From: Phormidesmis priestleyi ULC007
GTDB taxonomy: Bacteria; Cyanobacteriota; Cyanobacteriia; Leptolyngbyales; Leptolyngbyaceae
Reading direction: 5' to 3'
DNA: 64,000 nucleotides
Assembly (NCBI RefSeq): GCF_001895925.1
Contig: NZ_MPPI01000001.1
Location: forward strand, 62,001-126,000
Positions 7,418-16,543 of this stretch are shown one piece after another (position 1 is the stretch's first letter; each line of letters starts with the position of its first letter). The notes below the pieces were generated by a model. That model saw nothing but the letters and a program-made list of their open reading frames with translations, was not told the origin of the DNA and ran no database searches. The position numbers were made by a program, and so were the translations under genes.

Positions 7418-7963
7418 CTATTTCACTGCGATTAAAAGTTCCTGGTACGATCGCACCAAATCGTCTAACTGATAATGAGCATTCAATCCACTAGGATTTG
7501 GTAACACCCAAATGATTGCTTTGTGAATCGAGTCGGATTGCTGTCCGATCGTGGCTTTGGGGCGATTGAACGCGATTCGGTAAGCGCTGATTCCCAGGAC
7601 AGCAAGCACTTTTGGACGGTAATACTCTACTTTTGCGGCGAGTTGTTGATGACCAACAATCAGTTCTTCGGGGGTGAGTTCATCGGCTCGTGCGGTGGCG
7701 CGATCGGCGATATTCGTCAGTCCATAGCCAAATTGCAAGAGCGCTCGATCTTCAAAGGGTTTGAGCAATCGTTCTGTGAATCCTGCGAAGTGAAGCGTCT
7801 TCCAAAAGCGGTTTCCAGGGCGGGCAAAATGATGTCCGACTGCCACACTATAAAGACTCGGATTGATGCCGCAGAACAAAATAGTTAAATCAGGGGCAAG
7901 AATATCAGAGATCATCTTCCCGGTTGCCGCTTGAATATCGTGTTTAGTGGGTTTAATATTCAT
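7418..7963 (-). CDS. mug: G/U mismatch-specific DNA glycosylase
   Basis: A 181-residue uracil-DNA glycosylase of the Mug/TDG family. The catalytic-side motif GINPSLYSVAVGHHFA (family GINPG/S...SA) and the C-terminal LPNPSGLNAHY loop, which wedges into the DNA, are both present. It removes uracil or thymine opposite guanine and ethenocytosine, starting base excision repair. It is a single gene 12 bp from the AAA+ gene 7976-9487 on the same strand. Confidence 0.9.
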   Translation of the reverse strand: MNIKPTKHDIQAATGKMISDILAPDLTILFCGINPSLYSVAVGHHFARPGNRFWKTLHFAGFTERLLKPFEDRALLQFGYGLTNIADRATARADELTPEELIVGHQQLAAKVEYYRPKVLAVLGISAYRIAFNRPKATIGQQSDSIHKAIIWVLPNPSGLNAHYQLDDLVRSYQELLIAVK

Positions 7964-7975
7964 TTCAGTAATTCT

Positions 7976-9487
7976 TTATTGACTTGCGTTACGTGCGCCC
8001 GATCGCTCTGCCCACTGTTGCAGAGTTTCTATCTGCTGCTGAGAAATCGAAGCGAGTGGAACTGTTTCTTGAATCGATTCTAAAATATCATCGGTTGTGA
8101 AATCTTGACGTTTACTAACCTGACCTTTTCCAAATGCTCGGTGCATTCCGTCTATGATCACTTGTTCGATCTCGGCACCGCTAAAGTTTCGCGCTGTCCA
8201 GGCTAATTTTTCAACATCAAACTCTCTTAAACGACTGGGGCGCAAGCGTTGCAGATAGATTTTAAAGATTTCTTGCCGCTCTCGATCGTTCGGCAAATTC
8301 AAAAAGAAAATCTCATCAAAGCGACCTTTTCGCAATAGCTCGGCGGGGAGAATCTGCACATTATTAGCAGTGGCAACGATAAACACAGGACTGGTTTTTT
8401 CCTGCATCCAGGTGATTAATGTCCCAAATACCCGACGACTCGTGCCCGAATCGCCATCGGTGCTGCTGTTAAGGTTGCCAAAGGCTTTATCGAGTTCGTC
8501 GATCCACAGCACACAGGGCGCGATCGCATCGGCAATTTGAATCATCTGCCGCATTCGGCTCTCACTCTCGCCCACGATGCCGCCAAATAATCGCCCCGTG
8601 TCAAGTCTGAGCAGAGGCAGCCGCCACTCATGGGCGATCGTCTTTGCTGAGAGTGATTTTCCGGTGCCTTGAATGCCTACTAACAGCAGCCCTTTCGGAT
8701 TAGGAATGCCATATCGCCGTGCCTCTTCAGTGAAGACATCTTGCCGCATTTGCACCCATTGCTTGAGATTTTCTAGCCCGCCCACACTTTTAAGCGATCG
8801 CTCTGTGGTGAAAAACTCTAAGATTCCAGTTTGTCGAATGGCTTGTTTTTTTGCGTCTAACACCTCGTCAATGTCCGTTTCATTGACCATTTGTTTAGCG
8901 GCGAGTGCCTTGGCTAAAACCCGTTCTATCCGCGATCGACTCAACCCTTGGCAAGCTTTTACGAGCTGTTCGCGGGCGAGCGGGGTGAGGTGCAGCTTAT
9001 CTGGAATCACGAGTTGAGAGATCAGCGCATCAATCTCAGCCGCATTAGGCAGCGGCGCGTCAAGTACGGTGACAGCTTCGGTCAGTTCGACAGGCAGTTC
9101 TAGTGTGTGACTGAGCAACACGATCGTTTTGCGGGTGCGCTTGAGTTCTCGTGATAGGTTTTTGAGTTCGCGCACGATCGGCACGCTGTCTTTGCTGTTA
9201 GGCTGCTTAAGCCAGGGGTGTAAGTCTCGCAGCACAAAGATCGCGGCTTCTTGCTCTGAGGCTTTAGCAATGCGCCCTAGTGCCCCCATTACAGTGCCTT
9301 TATCAGCGCCATTATCTGACCAACCGCGCACAATATCCCAGAGCAAAATGGCGCGACCGGGCTTAGTCGCCGCAACTTGACGCAAAACGTCTTCGGCTGG
9401 CGCTTCTTCAACTGCCACAAGATAAAGAATCGCATAGTGCGCGCGAATCATTAAATCGATCTGTTCGATCAGGTCTTGATAAGGCAT
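7976..9487 (-). CDS. AAA+ ATPase, Ycf46-like
   Basis: About 503 residues from the ATG at 9487 (MPYQDLIEQIDLMIRAHYAI). The N-terminal half is the Ycf46-type region that begins with a loop-rich ATPase-like domain (AILLWDIVRGW). The C-terminal half is a full AAA+ module with Walker A GIQGTGKS, Walker B VLWIDELDKAFG and the arginine-finger region ELLRKGRFDE. Ycf46 homologues are conserved in cyanobacteria and plastids and have been linked to inorganic carbon use, but the mechanism is unsettled. Other in-frame ATGs at 9508 and 9541 would add up to 18 residues; the longer lead is hydrophobic and has no clear ribosome binding site. Confidence 0.85.
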   Translation of the reverse strand: MPYQDLIEQIDLMIRAHYAILYLVAVEEAPAEDVLRQVAATKPGRAILLWDIVRGWSDNGADKGTVMGALGRIAKASEQEAAIFVLRDLHPWLKQPNSKDSVPIVRELKNLSRELKRTRKTIVLLSHTLELPVELTEAVTVLDAPLPNAAEIDALISQLVIPDKLHLTPLAREQLVKACQGLSRSRIERVLAKALAAKQMVNETDIDEVLDAKKQAIRQTGILEFFTTERSLKSVGGLENLKQWVQMRQDVFTEEARRYGIPNPKGLLLVGIQGTGKSLSAKTIAHEWRLPLLRLDTGRLFGGIVGESESRMRQMIQIADAIAPCVLWIDELDKAFGNLNSSTDGDSGTSRRVFGTLITWMQEKTSPVFIVATANNVQILPAELLRKGRFDEIFFLNLPNDRERQEIFKIYLQRLRPSRLREFDVEKLAWTARNFSGAEIEQVIIDGMHRAFGKGQVSKRQDFTTDDILESIQETVPLASISQQQIETLQQWAERSGARNASQ

Positions 9488-9531
9488 CGGGTAAGAAGAA
9501 ATTGGCATCGGCAGAAACAATAACAGTACTG

Positions 9532-9720
9532 GTAGGGACACGACATGTCATGTCCTCTAGATAAATGGTTGCGTGGGGCACAGACATGCCGTGTTGAATT
9601 AATAGAGACACAACATGTCGTGTCTCTACCGAATTAACCTGACCTTTAATCGAATTTAACCTGTAACATCACACGTTTGTTTATGGTGAGTAGGGGCACA
9701 CCATGTCGTGCCCTTACTAC
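9532..9720. repeat. Cluster of short palindromic repeats (CACGRCATGTCGTG type)
   Basis: Four short inverted repeats of related sequence follow one another: ACACGACATGTCATGTCC, GCACAGACATGCCGTG, ACACAACATGTCGTGTC and GGGCACACCATGTCGTGCCC. The same motif family (GGCACGGCAGTGCCATGCC and variants) recurs at about 14376, 18253, 29070, 32518, 47092 and 61438, always between genes or at gene ends. They look like REP-type small repeats. Confidence 0.6.
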
Positions 9721-9756
9721 AGTTTGATGCCATGAAATTAGGGTTTTCGATAGTTT

Positions 9757-10506
9757 ATGTCCTCGTCTGAAATCCCTGAGTTCCAGCAGTCTTCTCAACA
9801 ACTTTGCATCTTACTGGTCGAAGATGAAATTAGCATTCGTGAAACGATCGTATTGGCATTGACTACAGAAGGCTATCAGGTGACAGTGGCTGAAGATGGA
9901 CGACAAGCACTCACCCTAATTCGCAGTGCGACGATGAGAGAAGACGGGACGTTCTCGATCGACTTAATCATTCTAGATCTGATGCTTCCTGATGTGAATG
10001 GGCTAGATATTTGTCGATCGCTACGACAACAAAACAATCTCACTCCTATTCTAATTTTGAGTGCGCGGGGTAGCGAAATGGATGTAGTCGTTGGGCTAGA
10101 AGTCGGTGCAGATGACTATTTAGTCAAGCCGTTTGGTCTGCGAGAACTCATTGCCCGATGTCGAGTCTTGCTACGGCGCAGTCGCCTATCAGCACAGACT
10201 ACCGATCAGCCTGTGCTTGAATTTGAGGATGTGGTGGTGTATCTAGAAGAATGTCGCGTGACGGTGCGCGGTGAGGCGGTGAGTTTATCGCCCAAAGAGT
10301 TTATGCTGCTGGAACTTTTCATGCGTCATCCACGACGAGTGCTTTCTCGTGACCAACTGCTAGAGCGCATCTGGGGAACTGAGTCGATGAGCGATCCAAA
10401 AACGGTCGATGTCCATATTCGCTGGCTACGCGAGAAGTTAGAAGTTGATCCCAGCGCTCCTCAATATATTGTGACGGTGCGAGGCTTTGGCTATCGACTT
10501 GGTTAA
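9757..10506 (+). CDS. OmpR/PhoB-type two-component response regulator
   Basis: A 249-residue regulator. The receiver domain (residues ~16-135) has the acidic pair after LLVED, the phosphoacceptor Asp in LIILDLMLPDVNG and the conserved Lys in YLVKPFG. A winged-helix DNA-binding domain follows (LSPKEFMLLELFMRHPRRVLSRDQLLERIW, ending RGFGYRLG). No sensor kinase is next to it. It is convergent with the APC permease, with a shared terminator between them. Confidence 0.9.
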   Translation: MSSSEIPEFQQSSQQLCILLVEDEISIRETIVLALTTEGYQVTVAEDGRQALTLIRSATMREDGTFSIDLIILDLMLPDVNGLDICRSLRQQNNLTPILILSARGSEMDVVVGLEVGADDYLVKPFGLRELIARCRVLLRRSRLSAQTTDQPVLEFEDVVVYLEECRVTVRGEAVSLSPKEFMLLELFMRHPRRVLSRDQLLERIWGTESMSDPKTVDVHIRWLREKLEVDPSAPQYIVTVRGFGYRLG

Positions 10507-10575
10507 CTATAGCAACCCGATTTGAGTTATTCCACATCCTTGCCCACTGCACCCGCAAAGACCTCAAGCATTTCA

Positions 10576-10628
10576 CTCTCCCAGTCAGGCTTGTAGACCT
10601 TGCTGGGAGTCAATTTTTCAAAAATACT
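10576..10628. terminator. Hairpin terminator between convergent genes
   Basis: CTCCCAG at 10578-10584 pairs with CTGGGAG at 10613-10619, followed by TCAATTTTTC. It lies downstream of the response regulator and beyond the 3' end of the minus-strand permease gene. It fits a factor-independent terminator for the plus strand, possibly used in both directions. Confidence 0.55.
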
Positions 10629-10774
10629 AACTTTTGGGTTGGTCATTTTTGGGTTGATTTAGCAGGAATTGGAGTAAAGATTGGGGTAAAAATTTTGGAG
10701 AAAGTTATAATATCGATAGAACACTTGAACGCTACACGGGAGTGTTCCGAAATGTATTCCATAAAGCAACTTTG

Positions 10775-12703
10775 TTAACCACCTACGTGAATTGTAGGAC
10801 GACGATCGGGGTTCTTTTCAGCCAGTCGGAGAACTTCACGCGTCACTACCGGAATGTCGCCTTCACCAAAGAGAATAAACCGCAGCAAATATTGAATCGG
10901 ATTGCCCTCTGCCCAACCAAAATAAATATGTGGCAACTGATCCGTCTGATTTCGGAGTTCTAACAAAATTGCCGCGATCGCATTGGGAACCGCCGCACTT
11001 TTTGTCCGCAGAATCCGGTAGCCATGCACCTCAACGCCACTCACATGCAGGGTGCCACCAAAATCAGACGCATCAGACACCTGAATCTCTAAAAACAGAA
11101 TCGGATCGGTGGCTGGAATGTGGTTATCTTCGCGCACTTCCTGCTCTTTTAAGAAATATTCCCGTTCGTCTCCTGCGTTTAAGCGATTAGCAATCAGCCG
11201 AATCGTGTGATGACTCTCTTCGGCAATAAAGCGTTGGGCAGTTTCATCTAACTCGATGTCCTCAAACCGCAGCTCGGTCGATCGCCAAACTCGCGAAATC
11301 AGAGACGTGAGAATGATGGTACCGATAAAAAATCCTGCAATGCGAATCCCTTCAGGTCGTTCAATGATATTGACAACGGTAGTGTATAAAAACACAATCG
11401 TAATTGCACCAAACATGATCACGCCTTGCCGCGATCGCCGTTGTCGCGCTGATAAAGTGACTGCAAACGAGGCTGAAGTGATTAACACCAAAACCCCTGT
11501 TGCATAAGCTCCACCTTGTGCCTCGACATTGGCTCGAAACAGGATCGTGATCACAAACGCGATCGCCGTATAGACCAACACTAAGGGTCGCGTGGCTCGT
11601 GCCCAATCAGGAGCCATGCCATAACGGGGCAAATAGCGCGGCACAATGTTGAGCAATCCCGCCATTGCCGATGCTCCTGCAAACCACAAAATCGCGATCG
11701 TACTCAGATCATAAACAGTGCCAAACCCATCGCCTAGAAATTGATGCGCGAGAAAAGCCAGCGCCCGTCCATTCGCTCTACCTCCGCTTTGAAACTCTGC
11801 CGCCGGAATGAGCAGCGTGGTCACGAGACTGCTAGTCAGTAGAAAAAAGCTCATAATCAGTGCCGCAACAGTCAGTAACTTGTGCGTGTTTTGAATGCGT
11901 CCTCTAGACTGCGCTTCAGTGTCGCTCTGATGCCCTTTGACTAGTGGCATCACTACAACACCCGTTTCAAACCCTGACAAGCCCAGCGCCAGTCGTGGAA
12001 ACAGCAGCATTGACACCCCAATCATCATCAGTGGGTTTCCATGTTCGGCAAAGAGTGCGGTTTGCCAGTTTGATAGCACGATCGGCTGTTGCAGAATTTG
12101 ATAAAGACCAACGCTAATCGTGACCAAATTTAACAGCAGGTAGATGCCGACTAAATAAACGGCAAGCCCGATCGCTTCTCGAAATCCTCTTAAAAACACG
12201 GTGCCCAACAACGTCACTAGCAGCAGCGTCACGCCGATCTCTTGACCGTGAAGAAAGGCAGGCGTTAAAGGATTTTCAATAATGTGAGCAGTTGCGTCTG
12301 CGGCTGAAAGGGTGATAGTGATGATAAAGTCGGTCGCAACAAATCCCAATAGACACAGGACAAAAAACTTGCCCTGCCACCAGGGAAGCAAATGTTCAAG
12401 CATCGCGATCGACCCTTCCCCGTGCGGACTTTTTTCAGCAACTCGGCGATAGATCGGCAACGCGCCAAATAGCGTCAGCAATACCAGAATCAGGGTGGCG
12501 ATCGGAGACAGAGAACCCGCGGCTAAGGCGGCAATTCCTGGCTGATAGCCCAGCGTTGAGAAGTAATCGACTCCCGTTAGACACATTACCTCCCACCAAG
12601 AATGTTGGGGTTGCCGTCCTTGTTTGTGGGCGCGATCGTCGTTTAATAACCAACGAGCGAACCGTCTGCGGTGCAGTTTAGTCAGGCGAACGGATCTAGC
12701 CAT
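10775..12703 (-). CDS. APC superfamily permease
   Basis: A 642-residue membrane protein. Residues ~35-470 contain about twelve hydrophobic segments (for example [21 protein letters not shown] and [16 protein letters not shown]), starting with the family motif [13 protein letters not shown]. The last ~150 residues ([20 protein letters not shown] onward) form a soluble C-terminal domain. It belongs to the amino acid-polyamine-organocation superfamily; the substrate cannot be read from sequence. It is divergent from sbpA across 374 bp. Confidence 0.8.
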   Translation of the reverse strand: MARSVRLTKLHRRRFARWLLNDDRAHKQGRQPQHSWWEVMCLTGVDYFSTLGYQPGIAALAAGSLSPIATLILVLLTLFGALPIYRRVAEKSPHGEGSIAMLEHLLPWWQGKFFVLCLLGFVATDFIITITLSAADATAHIIENPLTPAFLHGQEIGVTLLLVTLLGTVFLRGFREAIGLAVYLVGIYLLLNLVTISVGLYQILQQPIVLSNWQTALFAEHGNPLMMIGVSMLLFPRLALGLSGFETGVVVMPLVKGHQSDTEAQSRGRIQNTHKLLTVAALIMSFFLLTSSLVTTLLIPAAEFQSGGRANGRALAFLAHQFLGDGFGTVYDLSTIAILWFAGASAMAGLLNIVPRYLPRYGMAPDWARATRPLVLVYTAIAFVITILFRANVEAQGGAYATGVLVLITSASFAVTLSARQRRSRQGVIMFGAITIVFLYTTVVNIIERPEGIRIAGFFIGTIILTSLISRVWRSTELRFEDIELDETAQRFIAEESHHTIRLIANRLNAGDEREYFLKEQEVREDNHIPATDPILFLEIQVSDASDFGGTLHVSGVEVHGYRILRTKSAAVPNAIAAILLELRNQTDQLPHIYFGWAEGNPIQYLLRFILFGEGDIPVVTREVLRLAEKNPDRRPTIHVGG

Positions 12704-12828
12704 TCAGGCTCCTCCAATAGGGCAATGATCAGCAGGCGTAGAGTTTTGTAAACACTCCTTCTAAGTAATAGACCGATTTATTGACGATCGCGCAACTCCT
12801 TTAGGAGGGTTATTAATTAGGACTTACG

Positions 12829-12899
12829 CAAACCTCGGAGGTTTTAACCAAGAATCAAGCATCGTGACCGACAGAATGGCTTAAACCTCCGAGGTTTTG
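12829..12899. repeat. Inverted pair of AAACCTCGGAGGTTT repeats
   Basis: AAACCTCGGAGGTTTT at 12830 and its reverse-complement form AAACCTCCGAGGTTTT at 12883 flank about 37 bp. A third copy lies at 14259 after sbpA. Each unit is itself nearly palindromic. They lie in the divergent region between the APC permease and sbpA and could be a regulator site, but the same words are common REP-like repeats in cyanobacteria, so I favour a repeat. Confidence 0.5.
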
Positions 12900-13077
12900 G
12901 TCAAGTATTTTCTGAGAATTTAGCCTGTAGCAGTTTCAATTTTCTCGCGCTTGCTTTATAATCTCCACTTTCCCTACCGAAAATAGGTACTTTTTGCTTG
13001 TCTTTTTGGCTGTCTCCCGCTAGGATCTAAATACGAAATTCCGATCAGCGAACTGTAGATTAGGGGAGACAACAGCA

Positions 13078-14226
13078 ATGAGGGTTTGGCAACGGGCTTT
13101 AACTGGGTGGAGACAACTGACTCGACACCTGATCAATCAATTTAGGCTCGATTCAATCAAAAGCTTTGCATCGCTCTTTATCATCGGGGCAACCTTGAGC
13201 GTGGCGATCGCTGCTTGCTCAAATGGGTCTGGCAATAATTCTACTGCAACCAGTCCTGCGGGTAGCCCAGTTGCCCAAAACCAAAAAGATGTTGAGCTGA
13301 CTCTGGTGGGATATGCCATTCCCAAAATCGCTTATGATGCGATTATTCCCAAGTTTGTTGAACAGTGGAAAAAAGATCATGGTGGTCAGACGGTCACGTT
13401 TAATCAAAGCTATGGCGGGTCTGGCACCCAAACTCGTGCTGTGATTGACGGTCTAGAAGCCGATGTAGTTCACTTAGCGCTGGCTGGCGATACCAACAAA
13501 CTGGTCAAAGCCGGACTTGTGAATGCTGACTGGGATACCAAAGTGCCCAACAACGGCATCGTCGCTAAAACCGTTGCGGCGATTACCACCCGTGAAGGGA
13601 ATCCCAAAAATATCAAGAGTTTTAACGATTTAGCTAGAGATGGTGTCAAGTGGGTGACTGCAAACCCCAAGACCTCTGGCGTGGCTCGGTGGAATTTCTT
13701 AGCTCTGTGGAATGCTTCGATCAAGTCAGGTGCAGATGAAGCAAAAGCGACGGAGTTTGTTACCCAAGCCTTTAAAAATGTGGCAGTGCTGACCAAAGAC
13801 GCTCGTGAAGCGACCGATGCTTTTTCTAAGCAGGGTCAGGGCGATGCGCTGATTAACTATGAGAACGAGATTATTCTGGCGAAGAGTAAGGGTGAGAAAC
13901 TCGAATACACGATTCCTGAGGTGAATATCTCGATCGACACCCCGATCGCGGTTGTGGATAAGAATGTCGATAAACACGGCACACGAGAAGCCGCTGAAGG
14001 GTTTGTGAAGTTCCTCTTTACCCCAGAGGCGCAGCAAGAGTTTATCAACTTGGGCTATCGACCCCTTGATGCCGCAGCAGCAGCTCAAAAAGAAAACACG
14101 GACAAATTCCCGCCAGTGAAGACACTGAGCACCATCAAAGACTTCGGTGGCTGGACTGATTTCCAGAAGAAGTTTTTTGAAGATGGTGCCATTTTTGATC
14201 AAATTGAGGCATCGATTAATAAGTAG
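13078..14226 (+). CDS. sbpA: Sulfate-binding lipoprotein of the sulfate ABC transporter
   Basis: A 382-residue periplasmic binding protein. A hydrophobic signal segment ends in a lipobox (SVAIAAC, Cys near residue 47), so it is probably a lipoprotein. The mature part has the sulfate-binding family hallmarks LTLVGYAIPK, NQSYGGSGTQTRAV and the C-terminal RPLDAAAA. It captures sulfate/thiosulfate and hands it to CysT/CysW. GGGGAG lies upstream of the ATG. cysT follows after 250 bp, in the same direction; the ATPase gene cysA is not in the window. Confidence 0.92.
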   Translation: MRVWQRALTGWRQLTRHLINQFRLDSIKSFASLFIIGATLSVAIAACSNGSGNNSTATSPAGSPVAQNQKDVELTLVGYAIPKIAYDAIIPKFVEQWKKDHGGQTVTFNQSYGGSGTQTRAVIDGLEADVVHLALAGDTNKLVKAGLVNADWDTKVPNNGIVAKTVAAITTREGNPKNIKSFNDLARDGVKWVTANPKTSGVARWNFLALWNASIKSGADEAKATEFVTQAFKNVAVLTKDAREATDAFSKQGQGDALINYENEIILAKSKGEKLEYTIPEVNISIDTPIAVVDKNVDKHGTREAAEGFVKFLFTPEAQQEFINLGYRPLDAAAAAQKENTDKFPPVKTLSTIKDFGGWTDFQKKFFEDGAIFDQIEASINK

Positions 14227-14476
14227 CGTGCTGCTTTCTACTTGGATAAGGGCGATCGCAAACCTCGGAGGTTTTGGTCAAAATGCGAAGTCCTGTTGGA
14301 TAAGGGCGATCGCTTGATTCTACCGCTCTACTTAGGATCGTGGATTACAGCATCTCGGTTACTTGCAACGCTAACGGACACGGCAGTGCCATGTCTCTAC
14401 TGATCCTCGATCTAGGATGTTACAAAAAACGTCCCTAGATTTCTATTAACATAGATGGCTCATTCTAGATATCACG
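14227..14476. other. sbpA-cysT intergenic region with small repeats
   Basis: The gap holds a copy of AAACCTCGGAGGTTTT at 14259, two copies of GTTGGATAAGGGCGATCGC-like sequence (about 14242 and 14293), and a palindromic repeat GACACGGCAGTGCCATGTC near 14377. I see no gene. cysT may have its own promoter here. Confidence 0.5.
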
Positions 14477-15340
14477 ATGGTTTCTTCTCCCCAAGTTGAT
14501 GAATTTCAGAAGCCTCCCGCCCGGAAAACGTTTCTGACTAGACTGGCTCAAGTTCCTTGGACATGGCGCGTCACGATCGGCTACCTGAGCGTCATGCTAT
14601 TTTTGCCGCTGGCCGCGATGTTTCTTAAAGCAAGTACCGAAAGCCCTGCTAATTTTTGGCGGATTGCTACGAGTCCGATCGCGCTTGCAGCTTACGATGT
14701 GACGTTTACAACAGCGTTCGTGGCAGCTTTATCTAATGGTCTGTTTGGAACGCTGATCGCTTGGGTTTTAGTTCGTTATGACTTTCCCTTAAAGCGGTTG
14801 TTTGATGCGTCGGTCGATTTGCCCTTTGCCCTGCCCACCTCAGTCGCCGGGTTAACACTCGCTACCATCTACAGCGATAACGGCTGGGTTGGCTCTCTGT
14901 TTGCTCCCTTGGGCGTTAAAATTGCCTTCACTCGACTGGGCGTTTTCGTTGCAATGACGTTTATCTCACTGCCGTTTGTCGTGAGAACGGTGCAGCCTGT
15001 TTTGACAGAAATGGAAAAAGATATCGAAGAAGCCGCCTGGTGTTTGGGAGCTTCAGATTTTCAGACTTTTTGGCGAGTGGTATTGCCGCCATTGTTTCCA
15101 TCGATTCTAACGGGCATTGCATTAGGGTTTTCTCGCGCGGTTGGAGAATATGGCTCGACTGTGATTATTGCGTCTAACACACCATTCAAAGATCTGATCG
15201 CGCCTGTGTTAATCTTTCAAAGATTAGAGCAATATGACTATTCAGGGGCAACCGTGATCGGTGTTGTTTTGCTGATGATCTCACTAGTGATATTGCTAGG
15301 AATTAATCTCTTACAAGCATGGGGCAAACGATATGGCTGA
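14477..15340 (+). CDS. cysT: Sulfate ABC transporter permease CysT (CysU)
   Basis: A 287-residue inner-membrane permease with about six transmembrane segments and the EAA loop that contacts the ATPase (EEAAWCLGASDFQTFWRVVLPPLFP). It opens with a short cytoplasmic tail, and VTIGYLSVMLFLPLAAMFL is the first membrane helix. It overlaps cysW by 8 bp, so the two permease subunits are translated together and form the heterodimeric channel for sulfate. Confidence 0.92.
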   Translation: MVSSPQVDEFQKPPARKTFLTRLAQVPWTWRVTIGYLSVMLFLPLAAMFLKASTESPANFWRIATSPIALAAYDVTFTTAFVAALSNGLFGTLIAWVLVRYDFPLKRLFDASVDLPFALPTSVAGLTLATIYSDNGWVGSLFAPLGVKIAFTRLGVFVAMTFISLPFVVRTVQPVLTEMEKDIEEAAWCLGASDFQTFWRVVLPPLFPSILTGIALGFSRAVGEYGSTVIIASNTPFKDLIAPVLIFQRLEQYDYSGATVIGVVLLMISLVILLGINLLQAWGKRYG

Positions 15341-16208
15341 TCTGGGTCCATCTTTTAATGCGTCTGTTCCCAAAACGGGGAAGAATGCAACCAAACCGCA
15401 GCGTAAATGGGTGCCTGCGGTGTTGATTGCGATCGCCGTTCTCTACCTATCTCTGGTGCTCTACATTCCAGCCGCAAACGTGTTTGTGCAGGCCTTTAGC
15501 AGAGGAGTTGGCACATTTTTTAAGACGCTTGTCCGTCCCGATTTTCTATTTGCAGCGCGTCTAACGCTATTGATGGCAGCGATCGCGGTGCCGTTGAATG
15601 TGGGGTTTGGATTGTGTGCAGCGTTGGCGATCGCGCGTCGTCGGTTTCCAGGTCGAGCCTTTGTTTTGAGCATCATCGATTTACCATTCTCAATTTCGCC
15701 AGTCGTAGCGGGCTTGATGATCGTCTTGCTCTATGGGCGACGAGGCTGGTTTGGCAGCGCGCTCGAAGCCAGCAATATCAACATTGTGTTTGCGATTCCG
15801 GGCATGGTGTTAGCGACGGTGTTTGTAAGTATGCCGTTTGTCGCGCGTGAAGTGATTCCGGTGTTAGAAGAAATCGGAGCCGATCAAGAAGAAGCGGCAA
15901 AAACTCTGGGAGCGAACGATTGGCAAACGTTTTGGCGAGTCACCTTACCCAGCATCAAATGGGGTTTGCTCTATGGCGTGATTCTCACTAACGCTAGAGC
16001 AATGGGCGAATTTGGTGCCGTCTCGGTGGTGTCTGGCAATATTGCTAACAAGACTCAAACTTTACCGCTTTTTGTCGAAGAAACCTATAAGCAATATGAA
16101 ACCGAAGCGGCTTATTCGGCAGCAGTATTGCTGGCGTTGTTAGCAGTGGTGACTCTCGTCTTAAAGGAGATTTTAGAGCGCAAAACTCGCATCAAAGACG
16201 CAAATTAA
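15333..16208 (+). CDS. cysW: Sulfate ABC transporter permease CysW
   Basis: A 291-residue permease, partner of CysT, with about six membrane segments and the EAA loop EEAAKTLGANDWQTFWRVTLP. It ends with KTRIKDAN. The stop codon TAA is formed by TA of the target duplication plus the first A of the MITE-like element at 16208; without the insertion the codon would have been TAG. Confidence 0.92.
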   Translation: MADLGPSFNASVPKTGKNATKPQRKWVPAVLIAIAVLYLSLVLYIPAANVFVQAFSRGVGTFFKTLVRPDFLFAARLTLLMAAIAVPLNVGFGLCAALAIARRRFPGRAFVLSIIDLPFSISPVVAGLMIVLLYGRRGWFGSALEASNINIVFAIPGMVLATVFVSMPFVAREVIPVLEEIGADQEEAAKTLGANDWQTFWRVTLPSIKWGLLYGVILTNARAMGEFGAVSVVSGNIANKTQTLPLFVEETYKQYETEAAYSAAVLLALLAVVTLVLKEILERKTRIKDAN

Positions 16209-16377
16209 CGTCAGTTCGACGAGTTTATTCGCTTCGTTGTTAGTGGCTTCTGCCCCCTAAATCCCCCATTCTGGGGGACTTTGAACCGGAATTTTGGCTT
16301 GAAGTCCCCCAAATTGGGGGATTTAGGGGGATTCCCGAATTTACAACCGGAGCAAACCGTTTCTGTCGAACTGACAT
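16208..16377. mobile_element. MITE-like element, copy A (170 bp)
   Basis: The element begins ACGTCAGTTCGAC and ends GTCGAACTGACAT, giving imperfect terminal inverted repeats. In the middle is a long hairpin built from CCCCCTAAATCCCCC and GGGGGATTTAGGGGG. It is flanked by perfect 7-bp direct repeats, CAAATTA at 16201-16207 and 16378-16384. No protein is encoded. Copies B and C (33997-34166, 50488-50659) have the same ends and their own 7-bp duplications. Confidence 0.85.
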
Positions 16378-16543
16378 CAAATTAGACCGCAAATTAATGA
16401 GTCGATGTTGAAATTTGGGACGTTTAGAGGGTCAAAATAGGCTTTGAGGCGACGATCGGGTGTTTCCTCTTCATAATCAAGAGTGCTATTCTCTTGAATG
16501 CACTTGCCCCAGTCTGTTTAACCCACTTCAGGTTTTGAACATT

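Noticed and set aside
12829-14275. AAACCTCGGAGGTTT as a sulfate-regulon operator
   Set aside because: Copies also lie after sbpA, away from a promoter position, and the word is typical of dispersed repeats; no direct evidence for regulator binding.
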